Shown one piece after another: positions 7,144 to 14,554 of a stretch of 34,686 bases of DNA. The position numbers and the translations under genes were made by a program. The notes beneath the pieces are model-generated. The model did not search any database and was not told the origin of the DNA. It saw nothing but the letters and a program-made list of their open reading frames with translations. Every line of letters starts with the position of its first letter. Position 1 is the first letter of the stretch. The stretch covers positions 1 through 34,686 of the forward strand of contig CACLSS010000010.1 in assembly GCA_902609645.1 (NCBI GenBank), in the 5' to 3' direction. Origin of the DNA: an uncultured Pelagibacteraceae bacterium. Its GTDB lineage: Bacteria > Pseudomonadota > Alphaproteobacteria > Pelagibacterales > Pelagibacteraceae.

Positions 7144-7661
7144 CAACCTTAACCTACAAAGATGGTATTGAAATAAACCAAGTTACACGTCAGCAAATTA
7201 CTTTAAGAGGTAAAGGTGATGGAGCTTTTGCATTTGCTGTTAACAAAGAAGTCTCACTCCTTCCGCCTTCAGACAACTTAAGGATGGTTGATAATGATCG
7301 TTTTATCTTTGCTAAGCAATCTTTTGACCAATGGGTATTGATTGCAAAGAATAAAGAGGAAGATCAAGAAATCTTAAGAATGGTTTCGGAGATTAATAAA
7401 AATGATGTAATGCTAGCCTCTAATTACTCTGAGGGTCAATCTTATTTTGAAATTAGTGGCGAAGATAAAGACCACTATTTAAATAAATTAACCCACTTTG
7501 ATTTTAGAAATAAAAAGTTTCCAGCCTCAACAATGGTCCAAACTTTAGTAGCCAGAATTGATTGCTGTATATATAAACTTGAAGATAAATATTTAATAAC
7601 TTGTGGTAAATCTTTTGAAGATTATTTAAGAGATCGCTTGTTAGACTCGGTAAACTTATAA
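7140..7661 (+). CDS. soxG: Sarcosine oxidase gamma subunit
   Basis: The fourth subunit of the complex. It is structurally related to the GcvT-fold tail and contacts the beta subunit, and has no catalytic residues of its own. The 173-residue length and position directly after soxA fit. The sequence is weakly conserved in this family; recognisable parts are LPPSDNLRMV near 40-50 and a C-terminal segment with GKSFEDYLRDRL where family members end. The start overlaps soxA as ATGA and the stop overlaps the next gene as TAATG, implying one translationally coupled block from soxB through the DUF2237 gene. The call rests mostly on operon position and size. Confidence 0.85.
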   Translation: MTTLTYKDGIEINQVTRQQITLRGKGDGAFAFAVNKEVSLLPPSDNLRMVDNDRFIFAKQSFDQWVLIAKNKEEDQEILRMVSEINKNDVMLASNYSEGQSYFEISGEDKDHYLNKLTHFDFRNKKFPASTMVQTLVARIDCCIYKLEDKYLITCGKSFEDYLRDRLLDSVNL

Positions 7662-8032
7662 TGAAAAAACAAAAAAACGTATTAGGTGAAATTTTAGAGA
7701 GCTGTTCAACTGATCCAATAACTGGTTGGTATAGAGATGGTTGTTGTAATACAGACGAAAATGACCGTGGACTTCATACAGTTTGCGTAAAAGTAAATGA
7801 TGAGTTTTTGAGATGGTGTAAGGAAGCAGGTAACGACTTAATTACACCTCATCCAGAGTTTGGTTTTCCAGGACTTAAAGATGGAGACAAGTGGTGTGTT
7901 TGTGCGAGTTGGTATGCAAGAGCACTTGAAGCAGGAAAAGGTTGTCCGATTTATTTAAAAGCCACACACGAAAAAACTTTAGAATTAGTAAAAATAGAAA
8001 AATTAAAAGAATTTGCAGTAGATCTTTCTTAG
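7661..8032 (+). CDS. DUF2237 family protein
   Basis: The 123-residue protein reads NVLGEILESCSTDPITGWYRDGCC near the N-terminus, then RGLHTVCVKV, then GNDLITPHPEFGFPGLKDGDKWCVCA (about residues 58-83), then ATHEKTLE. These are hallmark blocks of the DUF2237 (COG3651) family as I know it. It has six cysteines in conserved positions, no signal peptide and no known activity. It overlaps soxG by one base (TAATG), so it is the last gene of the sarcosine oxidase operon here, where other bacteria often carry folate genes such as purU or folD. The link to one-carbon metabolism is inferred from position only. Confidence 0.85.
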   Translation: MKKQKNVLGEILESCSTDPITGWYRDGCCNTDENDRGLHTVCVKVNDEFLRWCKEAGNDLITPHPEFGFPGLKDGDKWCVCASWYARALEAGKGCPIYLKATHEKTLELVKIEKLKEFAVDLS

Positions 8033-8038
8033 ATCTAC
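8018..8038. terminator. Hairpin spanning the two convergent stop codons
   Basis: GTAGATCT (8018-8025) pairs perfectly with AGATCTAC (8031-8038) around the loop TTCTT. It contains the stop of the DUF2237 gene (8030-8032) and the stop of the convergent ATP-grasp gene (8037-8035); only two bases lie between the genes. No T-run follows on either strand, so efficient intrinsic termination is uncertain. It may act as a 3' end hairpin for both messages. Confidence 0.45.
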
Positions 8039-9477
8039 ATATCAATTATCATTGTATCTTTAGATCCACCACCTTGTGAACTATTTACAATCGTACTTCC
8101 TTTTTTTAAAGCCACTCTTGTTAATCCACCCGTCGTAACCCAGGTAGACTTTCCACTTAATATAAATGGTCTTAAGTCTAAGTGCCGAGGCTCTATACTA
8201 TTATCAGTGATAGTTGGTGTTGTTGAAAGAATTTCCAAAGGCTGAGCAATATAATTCCTTGGATTTTTTAATATATTTTTTTTCATTGCTTCTCTATTTT
8301 TTTTAGAAGCATGTGGCCCAATTAAAATACCTGCGCCACCTGAGCCATTTGTTGGTTTTACAACGAACTTAGAAATATTTTCTATCACATGTTCTCTGTG
8401 AATTTTTTCACTACAAAGTAAAGTTTCAACTTGTTGTATTTTTGGTTGCTCTCCTAAATAATAAACAATCATTTTATCGACGTAAGAATAAATTGCTTTG
8501 TCATCTGCTATACCTGTTCCTGGAGCATTTAAAATTCCAACGTTACCTTTTCTCCAGGCTTTAAATAATCCTGGAACTCCAATCAATGAACCTTTGAAAA
8601 AGGCTTTAGGATCTAGAAAAGTATCATCAAGTCTTCTATAGATACAATCAACTTTTAATTTTCCTCTGACTGTTTTCATGTAAACAATATCTTTTTCTAC
8701 AAATAAATCTTTTCCTTCGACTAGCGCGATACCCATTTGCTCAGATAAAAATCTATGCTCAAAATATGCAGAGTTTGCTCTTCCTGGAGTTAAAACACAC
8801 ATGTGAGGATCTTTGGTTTTTTTTGGAATACATTCGAGCATACAGTGATAGAGTTTGTTTGGGTATTGATGAATATCTGAAACTTTATATCTAGTAAATA
8901 ATTCAGGGAAGACATCTCTCATTACCATTCGGTTCTCTAACATGTAAGAGATCCCTGAAGGGACCCGCAAGTTATCTTCCAAAACTAAAAAATCCCCTTT
9001 AATATTTCTTATTAAATCAATACCAGAAATATTTGACCACGCTTTATGCTTTGGGGAAAAACCGTCACACTCTTTTAAATAATAAGGGGATTTAAAAACT
9101 AACTCCTTTGGGATGACATTGTCTTTAAATATTTTTTTATCATTATAAACATCGTCAATAAAAAGATTTAAAGCTTTTACCCTTTGTAACAAACCTTTTG
9201 AAACTTTTGACCAATCTCTTTTTGGAATAATTCTTGGAATAATATCTAGTGGCCACTTTTTTTCTTGAGCTTTTTTTCCTGATGAATAAACACGAAAATT
9301 TATACCTCTTGCGTTAATAGTACTTGCGCAGTTCCTTTCAATTTCTTGTAGTTTTTTGCTGCCAATTTTTTCGAGAATATTTGAGATTACCTTAGCTTGC
9401 TTCCTAAGCTTATTGTCTTCACCTAGATATTCATCATAAGTGGTGTCCGAGTCGTATTTATCCCAAAGTGATCCCAT
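8035..9477 (-). CDS. Circularly permuted ATP-grasp protein (CP_ATPgrasp family)
   Basis: A 480-residue member of the permuted ATP-grasp group (old names DUF404/DUF407). These genes sit in many bacteria beside alpha-E, transglutaminase-like and Anbu genes and are predicted to form amide bonds or small peptide tags; the substrate is unknown. Recognisable text includes the aromatic/acidic start WDKYDSDTTYDEY, YLKECDGF, DFLVLEDNLRVPSGISYM, VLTPGRANSAYFEH, VDCIYRRLDD, GILNAPGTGIADDKA and the C-terminal KPTNGSGGAGILIG glycine-rich ATP-binding loop followed by RPFILSG. I choose ATG 9477 because GAAAGA lies 6-8 nt before it; the frame extends to a TTG at 9513 and an ATG at 9483. No alpha-E domain is fused and none is adjacent. 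Confidence 0.88.
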   Translation of the reverse strand: MGSLWDKYDSDTTYDEYLGEDNKLRKQAKVISNILEKIGSKKLQEIERNCASTINARGINFRVYSSGKKAQEKKWPLDIIPRIIPKRDWSKVSKGLLQRVKALNLFIDDVYNDKKIFKDNVIPKELVFKSPYYLKECDGFSPKHKAWSNISGIDLIRNIKGDFLVLEDNLRVPSGISYMLENRMVMRDVFPELFTRYKVSDIHQYPNKLYHCMLECIPKKTKDPHMCVLTPGRANSAYFEHRFLSEQMGIALVEGKDLFVEKDIVYMKTVRGKLKVDCIYRRLDDTFLDPKAFFKGSLIGVPGLFKAWRKGNVGILNAPGTGIADDKAIYSYVDKMIVYYLGEQPKIQQVETLLCSEKIHREHVIENISKFVVKPTNGSGGAGILIGPHASKKNREAMKKNILKNPRNYIAQPLEILSTTPTITDNSIEPRHLDLRPFILSGKSTWVTTGGLTRVALKKGSTIVNSSQGGGSKDTMIIDM

Positions 9478-9489
9478 AAACATTCTTTC

Positions 9490-9546
9490 ATTGTTAACAA
9501 TTATGCAAAACAAGCAATTGCATTAATTAGATAGCTGGCATGCTAT
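9490..9546. promoter_or_regulatory. Dyad symmetries in the ATP-grasp / Anbu divergent region
   Basis: The 112 bp between the two divergent start codons contain a perfect 12-bp palindrome ATTGTTAACAAT (9490-9501) and a second dyad ATAGC (9531-9535) / GCTAT (9542-9546) with a 6-bp centre. Either could be an operator serving both genes. Promoter hexamers are ambiguous here: a TATAAT on the plus strand at 9563-9568 lacks a good -35. Confidence 0.3.
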
Positions 9547-9589
9547 TATTAATTTGTATATTTATAATTTTTTAATTAAGTATTCGTAC

Positions 9590-10312
9590 ATGACATATTG
9601 TATCGGAATCAAGACAAAAGAAGGTTTAGTTTTTGCATCAGACTCAAGAACAAATGCTGGAATGGATAACGTCAATATCTATTCTAAGATGTTTACACAC
9701 GATGTTGATGATAGAACAATAGTTATAATTACTTCAGGAAACTTAGGCACATCGCAGGCTGTGTATAAATCTATAGAAAAAGATTTAAAAAGTAAGTCTG
9801 GAACGAATCTTAACACCTGTAAAGATTTTGAACAGATCGCAAGCTATTTAGGTAAATTAAACATAAAACATTCATCACCTGACGGTGTCAATACGGACAT
9901 ACTTACTCTTGGAGCAACATTTATTATTGGTGGCCAAATTAAAGGTCAACCTCAAGAAATTTATTTAGTTTATCCGCAGGGAAATTTTATTAGACCAGCA
10001 GATAGCAAACCTTATTTAGTAATTGGTGAGGTTAAGTATGGAAAACCTATTCTAGATAGAGTTATAACGCCGAGTGTAAAAATTGGTGACGCTGCAAGAT
10101 GTGCTTTAATTTCGATGGACTCAACTTTAAAAAGTGATTTAACCGTGGGGCCTCCGATTGATTTTGCTATTTACAAAAAGGATACAAATAAGATTGCATC
10201 ATTAAAGTGTTTAAATACTTCGGATGAGGATTATTACAAGGTCTGTAATCAGTGGTCAGACAAAGTTGTTAAACTATTCGATACATTTCCAAGATTTGAC
10301 TGGGAAATATAA
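9590..10312 (+). CDS. Anbu-type proteasome-related protease
   Basis: A 240-residue member of the Anbu (ancestral beta subunit, COG3484) branch of the proteasome/HslV N-terminal nucleophile hydrolase fold. The start MTYCIGIKTKEGLVFASDSRTN matches Anbu proteins, so I place the start at ATG 9590; the frame runs 12 codons further up to a TTG. Thr2 becomes N-terminal after Met removal and is the presumed nucleophile. D18 (in ASDSR) and K33 sit close to the catalytic Asp17/Lys33 of proteasome beta subunits. ITSGNLG near 60 and DILTLGATFIIGG near 112 are family-like. Divergent from the ATP-grasp gene, the usual genomic partner. Anbu proteins are reported to form rings, but the substrate is not known. 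Confident on family, not on function. Confidence 0.87.
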   Translation: MTYCIGIKTKEGLVFASDSRTNAGMDNVNIYSKMFTHDVDDRTIVIITSGNLGTSQAVYKSIEKDLKSKSGTNLNTCKDFEQIASYLGKLNIKHSSPDGVNTDILTLGATFIIGGQIKGQPQEIYLVYPQGNFIRPADSKPYLVIGEVKYGKPILDRVITPSVKIGDAARCALISMDSTLKSDLTVGPPIDFAIYKKDTNKIASLKCLNTSDEDYYKVCNQWSDKVVKLFDTFPRFDWEI

Positions 10313-10329
10313 AAATTTTTTTAATCAGA

Positions 10330-11223
10330 TTAGTATCTAAAAACATATCTTCTAGTATTAAATCCGTAAAAGATAATTGCTAGAGTAATTATAACCCCGC
10401 CAATAATTGTATTGTTATTTGGAACCTCATTAATTCCAAATAGAGGAAGCCAAACCCAAAAAATACCACCTAAAATTTCTGTAAGAGATAACAAAGTTAA
10501 GTCTGCAGCTGGTAAATATTTTGATTTTGCTGAATATAAAATTAGTGCTGAACAAACTATAAATCCATGTAGTGAAGAAAGTGAAGTATTTTTTAAAGAC
10601 ATTAAAACATTACTGTCATTAAAAAATATAACTAATAAAGAAATTATGGCTGCAAAAATTCCCGCTATAGATACGGTCGTAAGTTTAGGAGTATTTTTTT
10701 TCCATCTTAGTGTGACTGTAAATACGGCAAAACCTAAAGAAGATATTAAACCATTAACGAGACCAAAAAGTGTTCCAGTTTGGATACTATCAAAACACAT
10801 AAATATTATTCCAGCAGCAGCAATTATTATGGCTATAAAAGTTGTTTTAGATATTTTTTCATTTAAAAAAATATAAGCTATAAGTGCTGCTAAAAAAGGT
10901 AACGCGCCTAGCATTAAAAGTGTGACTGCAGCTGAAGTTGATGTTAATGAAAGAATAAAAGTTAAATTTGCAATACCAAGACTTATTCCGCCAATTATTC
11001 CTGAAAGACCTATTTTACTATAATTATTTGTAAACTTGCTGCCTTCAGTTAAAAATAAATAAATATTTAAGATTATAAAAATTGCTGATCCTCTTACTAA
11101 TGAATACTGCCATGGAACAAGTTCGGCATTGTCCATATTTCTTACTACTAATGGACCAAAAGACCAGATTAACCCAGCTAACAAAACAAAAAACATAGCT
11201 GAGCTAATTTTGTTTTTTGACAT
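10330..11223 (-). CDS. EamA/DMT-family membrane transporter
   Basis: The 297-residue product is a ten-helix drug/metabolite transporter-type protein with the usual duplicated EamA halves. The first ends near the basic-acidic LNEKISKTT region at about residue 140; the second starts LFGLVNGLISSLGFAVF. Start chosen at ATG 11223, which overlaps the stop of the upstream ETF-QO gene as TAATG; a 16-codon upstream extension lies inside that gene and is not transporter-like. Translational coupling places it last in the dimethylglycine dehydrogenase-ETF operon. The family moves amino acids, polyamines, nucleotides and others, so the substrate cannot be read from sequence. A role with methylated amines, glycine or a demethylation by-product is only suggested by position. 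Confidence 0.85.
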   Translation of the reverse strand: MSKNKISSAMFFVLLAGLIWSFGPLVVRNMDNAELVPWQYSLVRGSAIFIILNIYLFLTEGSKFTNNYSKIGLSGIIGGISLGIANLTFILSLTSTSAAVTLLMLGALPFLAALIAYIFLNEKISKTTFIAIIIAAAGIIFMCFDSIQTGTLFGLVNGLISSLGFAVFTVTLRWKKNTPKLTTVSIAGIFAAIISLLVIFFNDSNVLMSLKNTSLSSLHGFIVCSALILYSAKSKYLPAADLTLLSLTEILGGIFWVWLPLFGINEVPNNNTIIGGVIITLAIIFYGFNTRRYVFRY

Positions 11224-12830
11224 TACATATTGCCGTATTTTGGACCGCCACCACCTTCTGGTGCTACCCAATTAATATTCTGAGAAGGTTCTTTGATATC
11301 GCAAGTTTTACAATGGATACAATTTTGCGAATTAATTACAAATTCATTTTTTTGTATCTCATAAACACCAACAGGACAGTATCTTTGGGCAGGTTCATCA
11401 TATTCTTTTAAAGTATATTGTATGGGCAAATATTTATTTTTTAATTGAAGATGTACAGGTTGGTTTTCAGTGTGATTTGTACCTGTTAAATAAACCGAGC
11501 TTGTTTTATCAAAAGTAAGTTTACCATCAGGTTTTGGGTATTCAATTTTAGGCATTTTACTTGCAGGCTTTAAAGCTTCATGATCTGCATGTTTGTGCTT
11601 CAACGTGAAAGGTAGTTTGCCTCTAAATAAAATCTGGTCAATTCCTGTAAAGATAATTCCAAGTAATAAACCCCAACTAAAACTTGGTTTAACGTTTCTT
11701 GCTGCATGAAGTTCTTTGTAAACCCAACTTTTTTTAAATAATTCTTCGTATAGAGATAACTTTCTTTTTCTTTTAATATGTTCAACAATAGTCTCCGCAG
11801 CGATCATTCCACTTTTCATTGCAGTGTGAGTCCCCTTAATCTTAGGCATATTTAAAGTTCCTGCATCACAACCAACTAATAATGCTCCAGGCATATACAT
11901 TTTTGGTAAACTTTGAATACCGCCCTCAATTAAAGCTCTGGCACCAAAAGAAATTCTTTTTCCACCTTCAAACATTTTTCTTATTGCTTTATGTGTTTTA
12001 AATCTTTGAAACTCATCGAATGGAGATAGGTGTGGGTTTTGATAATCAAGTCCAATAACATAACCAAGGAAAATTTGTTTATTCTCAGCATGATAAATAA
12101 AACTTCCACCATATGTTTTGCTATCTAAAGGCCAACCTGCAGTATGCATTACTAATCCTTCTTGATGTTGTTCCTCACTAACTTCCCAAATTTCTTTTAG
12201 ACCAATACCGTATTGCTGTGGATTTTTTCCTTCATCTAAATTAAATTTTTTAATTAATTGTTTACCTAAATGTCCTCTACATCCTTCTGAAAAAACTGTA
12301 ACTTTTGCATGAAGTTCCATTCCTTCTTGGTATCCATCTTTTTTATTTCCTTCTTTATCTAATCCCATATCCAGAGTTGCTACTCCTTTTACAGAACCAT
12401 CTTCATTAAAAAGAACTTCGCTCGCAGGAAATCCTGGAAAGATTTCAACACCTAACTTCTCAGCTTGTTCCGCAAGCCAACGACAAAGATTAGCAAGACT
12501 AACTATATAATTATTATGATTTTTTTGTACCGCAGGTAAAAGCCAAGTAGGCCAACTTAATGATGATTTTTTTCCTAAAAATAAAAATTTTTCTTTTGTT
12601 ACTTTAGTTTTGACGGGAGCTCCCTCTTCTTTCCACTTTGGTAATAATTCATCAAGAGCTCTGGTTTCTAAAACATTTCCACTTAATATATGAGCACCAA
12701 CTTCGGCACCTTTTTCTAAGATGCAGATATTTAATTTTGGTTCTAGTTGCTTGAGTTTAATTGCAGTAGATAATCCTGATGGACCAGCACCAACTATAAC
12801 TACATCGTATTGCATTGTCTCTCGAGCCAT
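11223..12830 (-). CDS. etfD: Electron transfer flavoprotein-ubiquinone oxidoreductase
   Basis: Membrane-associated FAD and 4Fe-4S enzyme that moves electrons from reduced ETF to ubiquinone. The 535 residues are standard. The FAD Rossmann motif VVIVGAGPSGLSTA starts near residue 10; HILSGNVLETRALDELLP, KMPKIKGTHTAMKSG-type text and GGIQSLPKMYMPG are ETF-QO signatures. The C-terminal cluster ligands are C485, C504, C507 and C510 (NCIHCKTCDIKEPSQNINW), followed by the typical PEGGGGPKYGNM end. It follows etfA by 21 nt in the same operon. With etfA/etfB and the dehydrogenase it provides a complete path from amine demethylation to the quinone pool. Confidence 0.95.
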   Translation of the reverse strand: MARETMQYDVVIVGAGPSGLSTAIKLKQLEPKLNICILEKGAEVGAHILSGNVLETRALDELLPKWKEEGAPVKTKVTKEKFLFLGKKSSLSWPTWLLPAVQKNHNNYIVSLANLCRWLAEQAEKLGVEIFPGFPASEVLFNEDGSVKGVATLDMGLDKEGNKKDGYQEGMELHAKVTVFSEGCRGHLGKQLIKKFNLDEGKNPQQYGIGLKEIWEVSEEQHQEGLVMHTAGWPLDSKTYGGSFIYHAENKQIFLGYVIGLDYQNPHLSPFDEFQRFKTHKAIRKMFEGGKRISFGARALIEGGIQSLPKMYMPGALLVGCDAGTLNMPKIKGTHTAMKSGMIAAETIVEHIKRKRKLSLYEELFKKSWVYKELHAARNVKPSFSWGLLLGIIFTGIDQILFRGKLPFTLKHKHADHEALKPASKMPKIEYPKPDGKLTFDKTSSVYLTGTNHTENQPVHLQLKNKYLPIQYTLKEYDEPAQRYCPVGVYEIQKNEFVINSQNCIHCKTCDIKEPSQNINWVAPEGGGGPKYGNM

Positions 12831-12851
12831 GCGGGGACTATATCAAACTAA

Positions 12852-13805
12852 TTATTTTTGGATAGTGTTGAGTTTGTTTAACTCGGATAAAAATTCTGGA
12901 AGAGCTTTAAATAAATCTGCTTCTAAACCATAATCTGCAATACTAAATATCGGAGCTTCACCGTCTTTGTTGATTGCGACAATTATTTTGCTCTCTTTCA
13001 TGCCAGCTAAGTGTTGAATTGCTCCAGAGATCCCAACTGCTATGTATAAATCTGGGACAACTACTTTTCCTGTTTGACCTACTTGATGATCGTTACTTAT
13101 ATAACCTGCATCAACAGCTGCACGTGATGCACCGACTGCTGCATTTAATTTATCGGCAATATCATTAATGAGTTTGAAATTTTCTCCACTTTCTAATCCT
13201 CTTCCGCCAGATACAACTATTCTAGCAGTTCCAAGTTCAGGTCTTTCTGATTTTGTTTCTTCTCTTTTTACAAACTTAGAAAAGTTATGAACGTCAGCTG
13301 CATCTACTTTATCAATTTGTGCAGAGCCTCCAGTTTTTGAAGCAGGTTCAAATGAAGTAGGCCTAATTGTTACACATCTTTTTTTATCATTACTTTTTAC
13401 AGTCGCAAAAGCATTTCCTGCATAAATTGGTCTAACAAAAGTGTCTGGTGAGTTTACCTTTATAACATCACTCACTTGAGAAGTATCTAGCGCAGCCGCA
13501 ACCCTTGGCATAAAGTTTTTTCCAAAAGTATTTGCTGATGCAACAATATGATCATATTTTTCGGAATGTTTTGTTACAAGCGGAGCTAAGTTTTCAGGTA
13601 AATAATTTTGATAATTAGGAGAATCACAGTGTAAAACTTTTTTAACTAGAGGAACTGCTGCAGCTTCTTTAGCTACACTTTCTGATCCACTACCCGCTAC
13701 TAAAACATGAACTTCTGCATCAATTTTAGATGCTGCAGTTATTGCATTTAAAGTAAATGGTTTAAGGTTTTTATTATTGTGTTCTGCTATTAATAGTACT
13801 GACAT
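12852..13805 (-). CDS. etfA: Electron transfer flavoprotein alpha subunit
   Basis: Alpha subunit of ETF, the soluble FAD-carrying electron shuttle. The 317-residue length is normal. The N-terminal part reads [21 protein letters not shown]. The C-terminal FAD-binding domain is clear from about residue 195: VSGGRGLESGENF, then AAVGASRAAVDAGYISNDHQVGQTG, then PDLYIAVGISGAIQHLAGM and IVAINKDGEAPIFSIADYG. All FAD-contact blocks of group I ETFs are present. The start codon overlaps the etfB stop by one base (TAATG), so the two subunits are translationally coupled, as expected for a heterodimer. Confidence 0.97.
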   Translation of the reverse strand: MSVLLIAEHNNKNLKPFTLNAITAASKIDAEVHVLVAGSGSESVAKEAAAVPLVKKVLHCDSPNYQNYLPENLAPLVTKHSEKYDHIVASANTFGKNFMPRVAAALDTSQVSDVIKVNSPDTFVRPIYAGNAFATVKSNDKKRCVTIRPTSFEPASKTGGSAQIDKVDAADVHNFSKFVKREETKSERPELGTARIVVSGGRGLESGENFKLINDIADKLNAAVGASRAAVDAGYISNDHQVGQTGKVVVPDLYIAVGISGAIQHLAGMKESKIIVAINKDGEAPIFSIADYGLEADLFKALPEFLSELNKLNTIQK

Positions 13806-14554
13806 TAAATTACCTTTGCCTCGTTTTTAAGTTTGCTTACTAATTCTGCAACGTTTGCAACTTTAATTCCTGCTTTTCTTTTGGGTGGTTCTTCTACTTT
13901 CAATTGCTGAACTCTGTTTGTAATGTCTACACCCAAATCTTTCGCAACCATTTGATCAATTGGTTTTTTCTTTGCTTTCATAATATTTGGTAGTGATGCG
14001 TAACGTGGTTCGTTTAATCTAAGGTCACAAGTTACAACTGCTGGTAAATTTACCTCAACAGTTTCTAAACCTTCGTCGATTTCTCTTACTATCTCCATGC
14101 TTTTATCTTTCAAAGTCACTTTTGAAGAGAAAGTTGCTTGAGGCCAGTTCAACATTGCTGCAAGCATTTGACCTGTTTGATTGCAATCATCATCAATTGC
14201 TTGCTTGCCTAAGAAAACCATATCTGGTTTTTCTTTCTCAACTACTTTTCTTAAAATTTTGGCAATACCTAAAGGCTCTATATATGTATCAGACTTAACG
14301 TGAATTCCTCTATCTGCTCCAACTGCTAAAGCTTTTCTAACAGTTTCCTGTGCTTTGTCATCACCGATTGTAACTGCAACAATTTCTTTTACTTTTCCAG
14401 ACTCTTTTAATTTAACGGACTCTTCTGTTGCGTTATCATCTGGTGGGTTGGTTGACATTTTTACGTTATCTGTGTGAACTCCAGAGCCATCTTCTTTAAC
14501 TCTGATTTGTACGTTGTAATCAATAACTCTTTTAACAGCGACTAATATTTTCAT
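13805..14554 (-). CDS. etfB: Electron transfer flavoprotein beta subunit
   Basis: Beta subunit of ETF, binding AMP and docking the partner dehydrogenase. The 249 residues begin [20 protein letters not shown], the standard start of the family; [43 protein letters not shown] and the signature [21 protein letters not shown] near 175-195 follow. That last block is the ETF-beta recognition-loop region used for dehydrogenase contact. It starts on the stop codon of the upstream dimethylglycine dehydrogenase-like gene (TAATG), tying this ETF to that enzyme as its probable electron donor. Confidence 0.97.
   Translation of the reverse strand: MKILVAVKRVIDYNVQIRVKEDGSGVHTDNVKMSTNPPDDNATEESVKLKESGKVKEIVAVTIGDDKAQETVRKALAVGADRGIHVKSDTYIEPLGIAKILRKVVEKEKPDMVFLGKQAIDDDCNQTGQMLAAMLNWPQATFSSKVTLKDKSMEIVREIDEGLETVEVNLPAVVTCDLRLNEPRYASLPNIMKAKKKPIDQMVAKDLGVDITNRVQQLKVEEPPKRKAGIKVANVAELVSKLKNEAKVI

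Noticed and set aside
2373-7661. Sulfur-oxidation (thiosulfate) sox genes
   Set aside because: The symbols coincide, but the proteins are the FAD, zinc and folate subunits of sarcosine oxidase, not the periplasmic cytochrome and manganese proteins of thiosulfate oxidation.
10313-10329. Bidirectional terminator between the Anbu gene and the transporter
   Set aside because: There is an A/T run and a weak TAATC-T-GATTA symmetry, but no GC-containing stem, so I cannot support a terminator call.
10412-10876. 154-codon plus-strand frame opposite the EamA transporter
   Set aside because: The minus-strand frame gives a well-formed ten-helix transporter coupled to its neighbour. The opposite frame shows no family features and no ribosome binding site.
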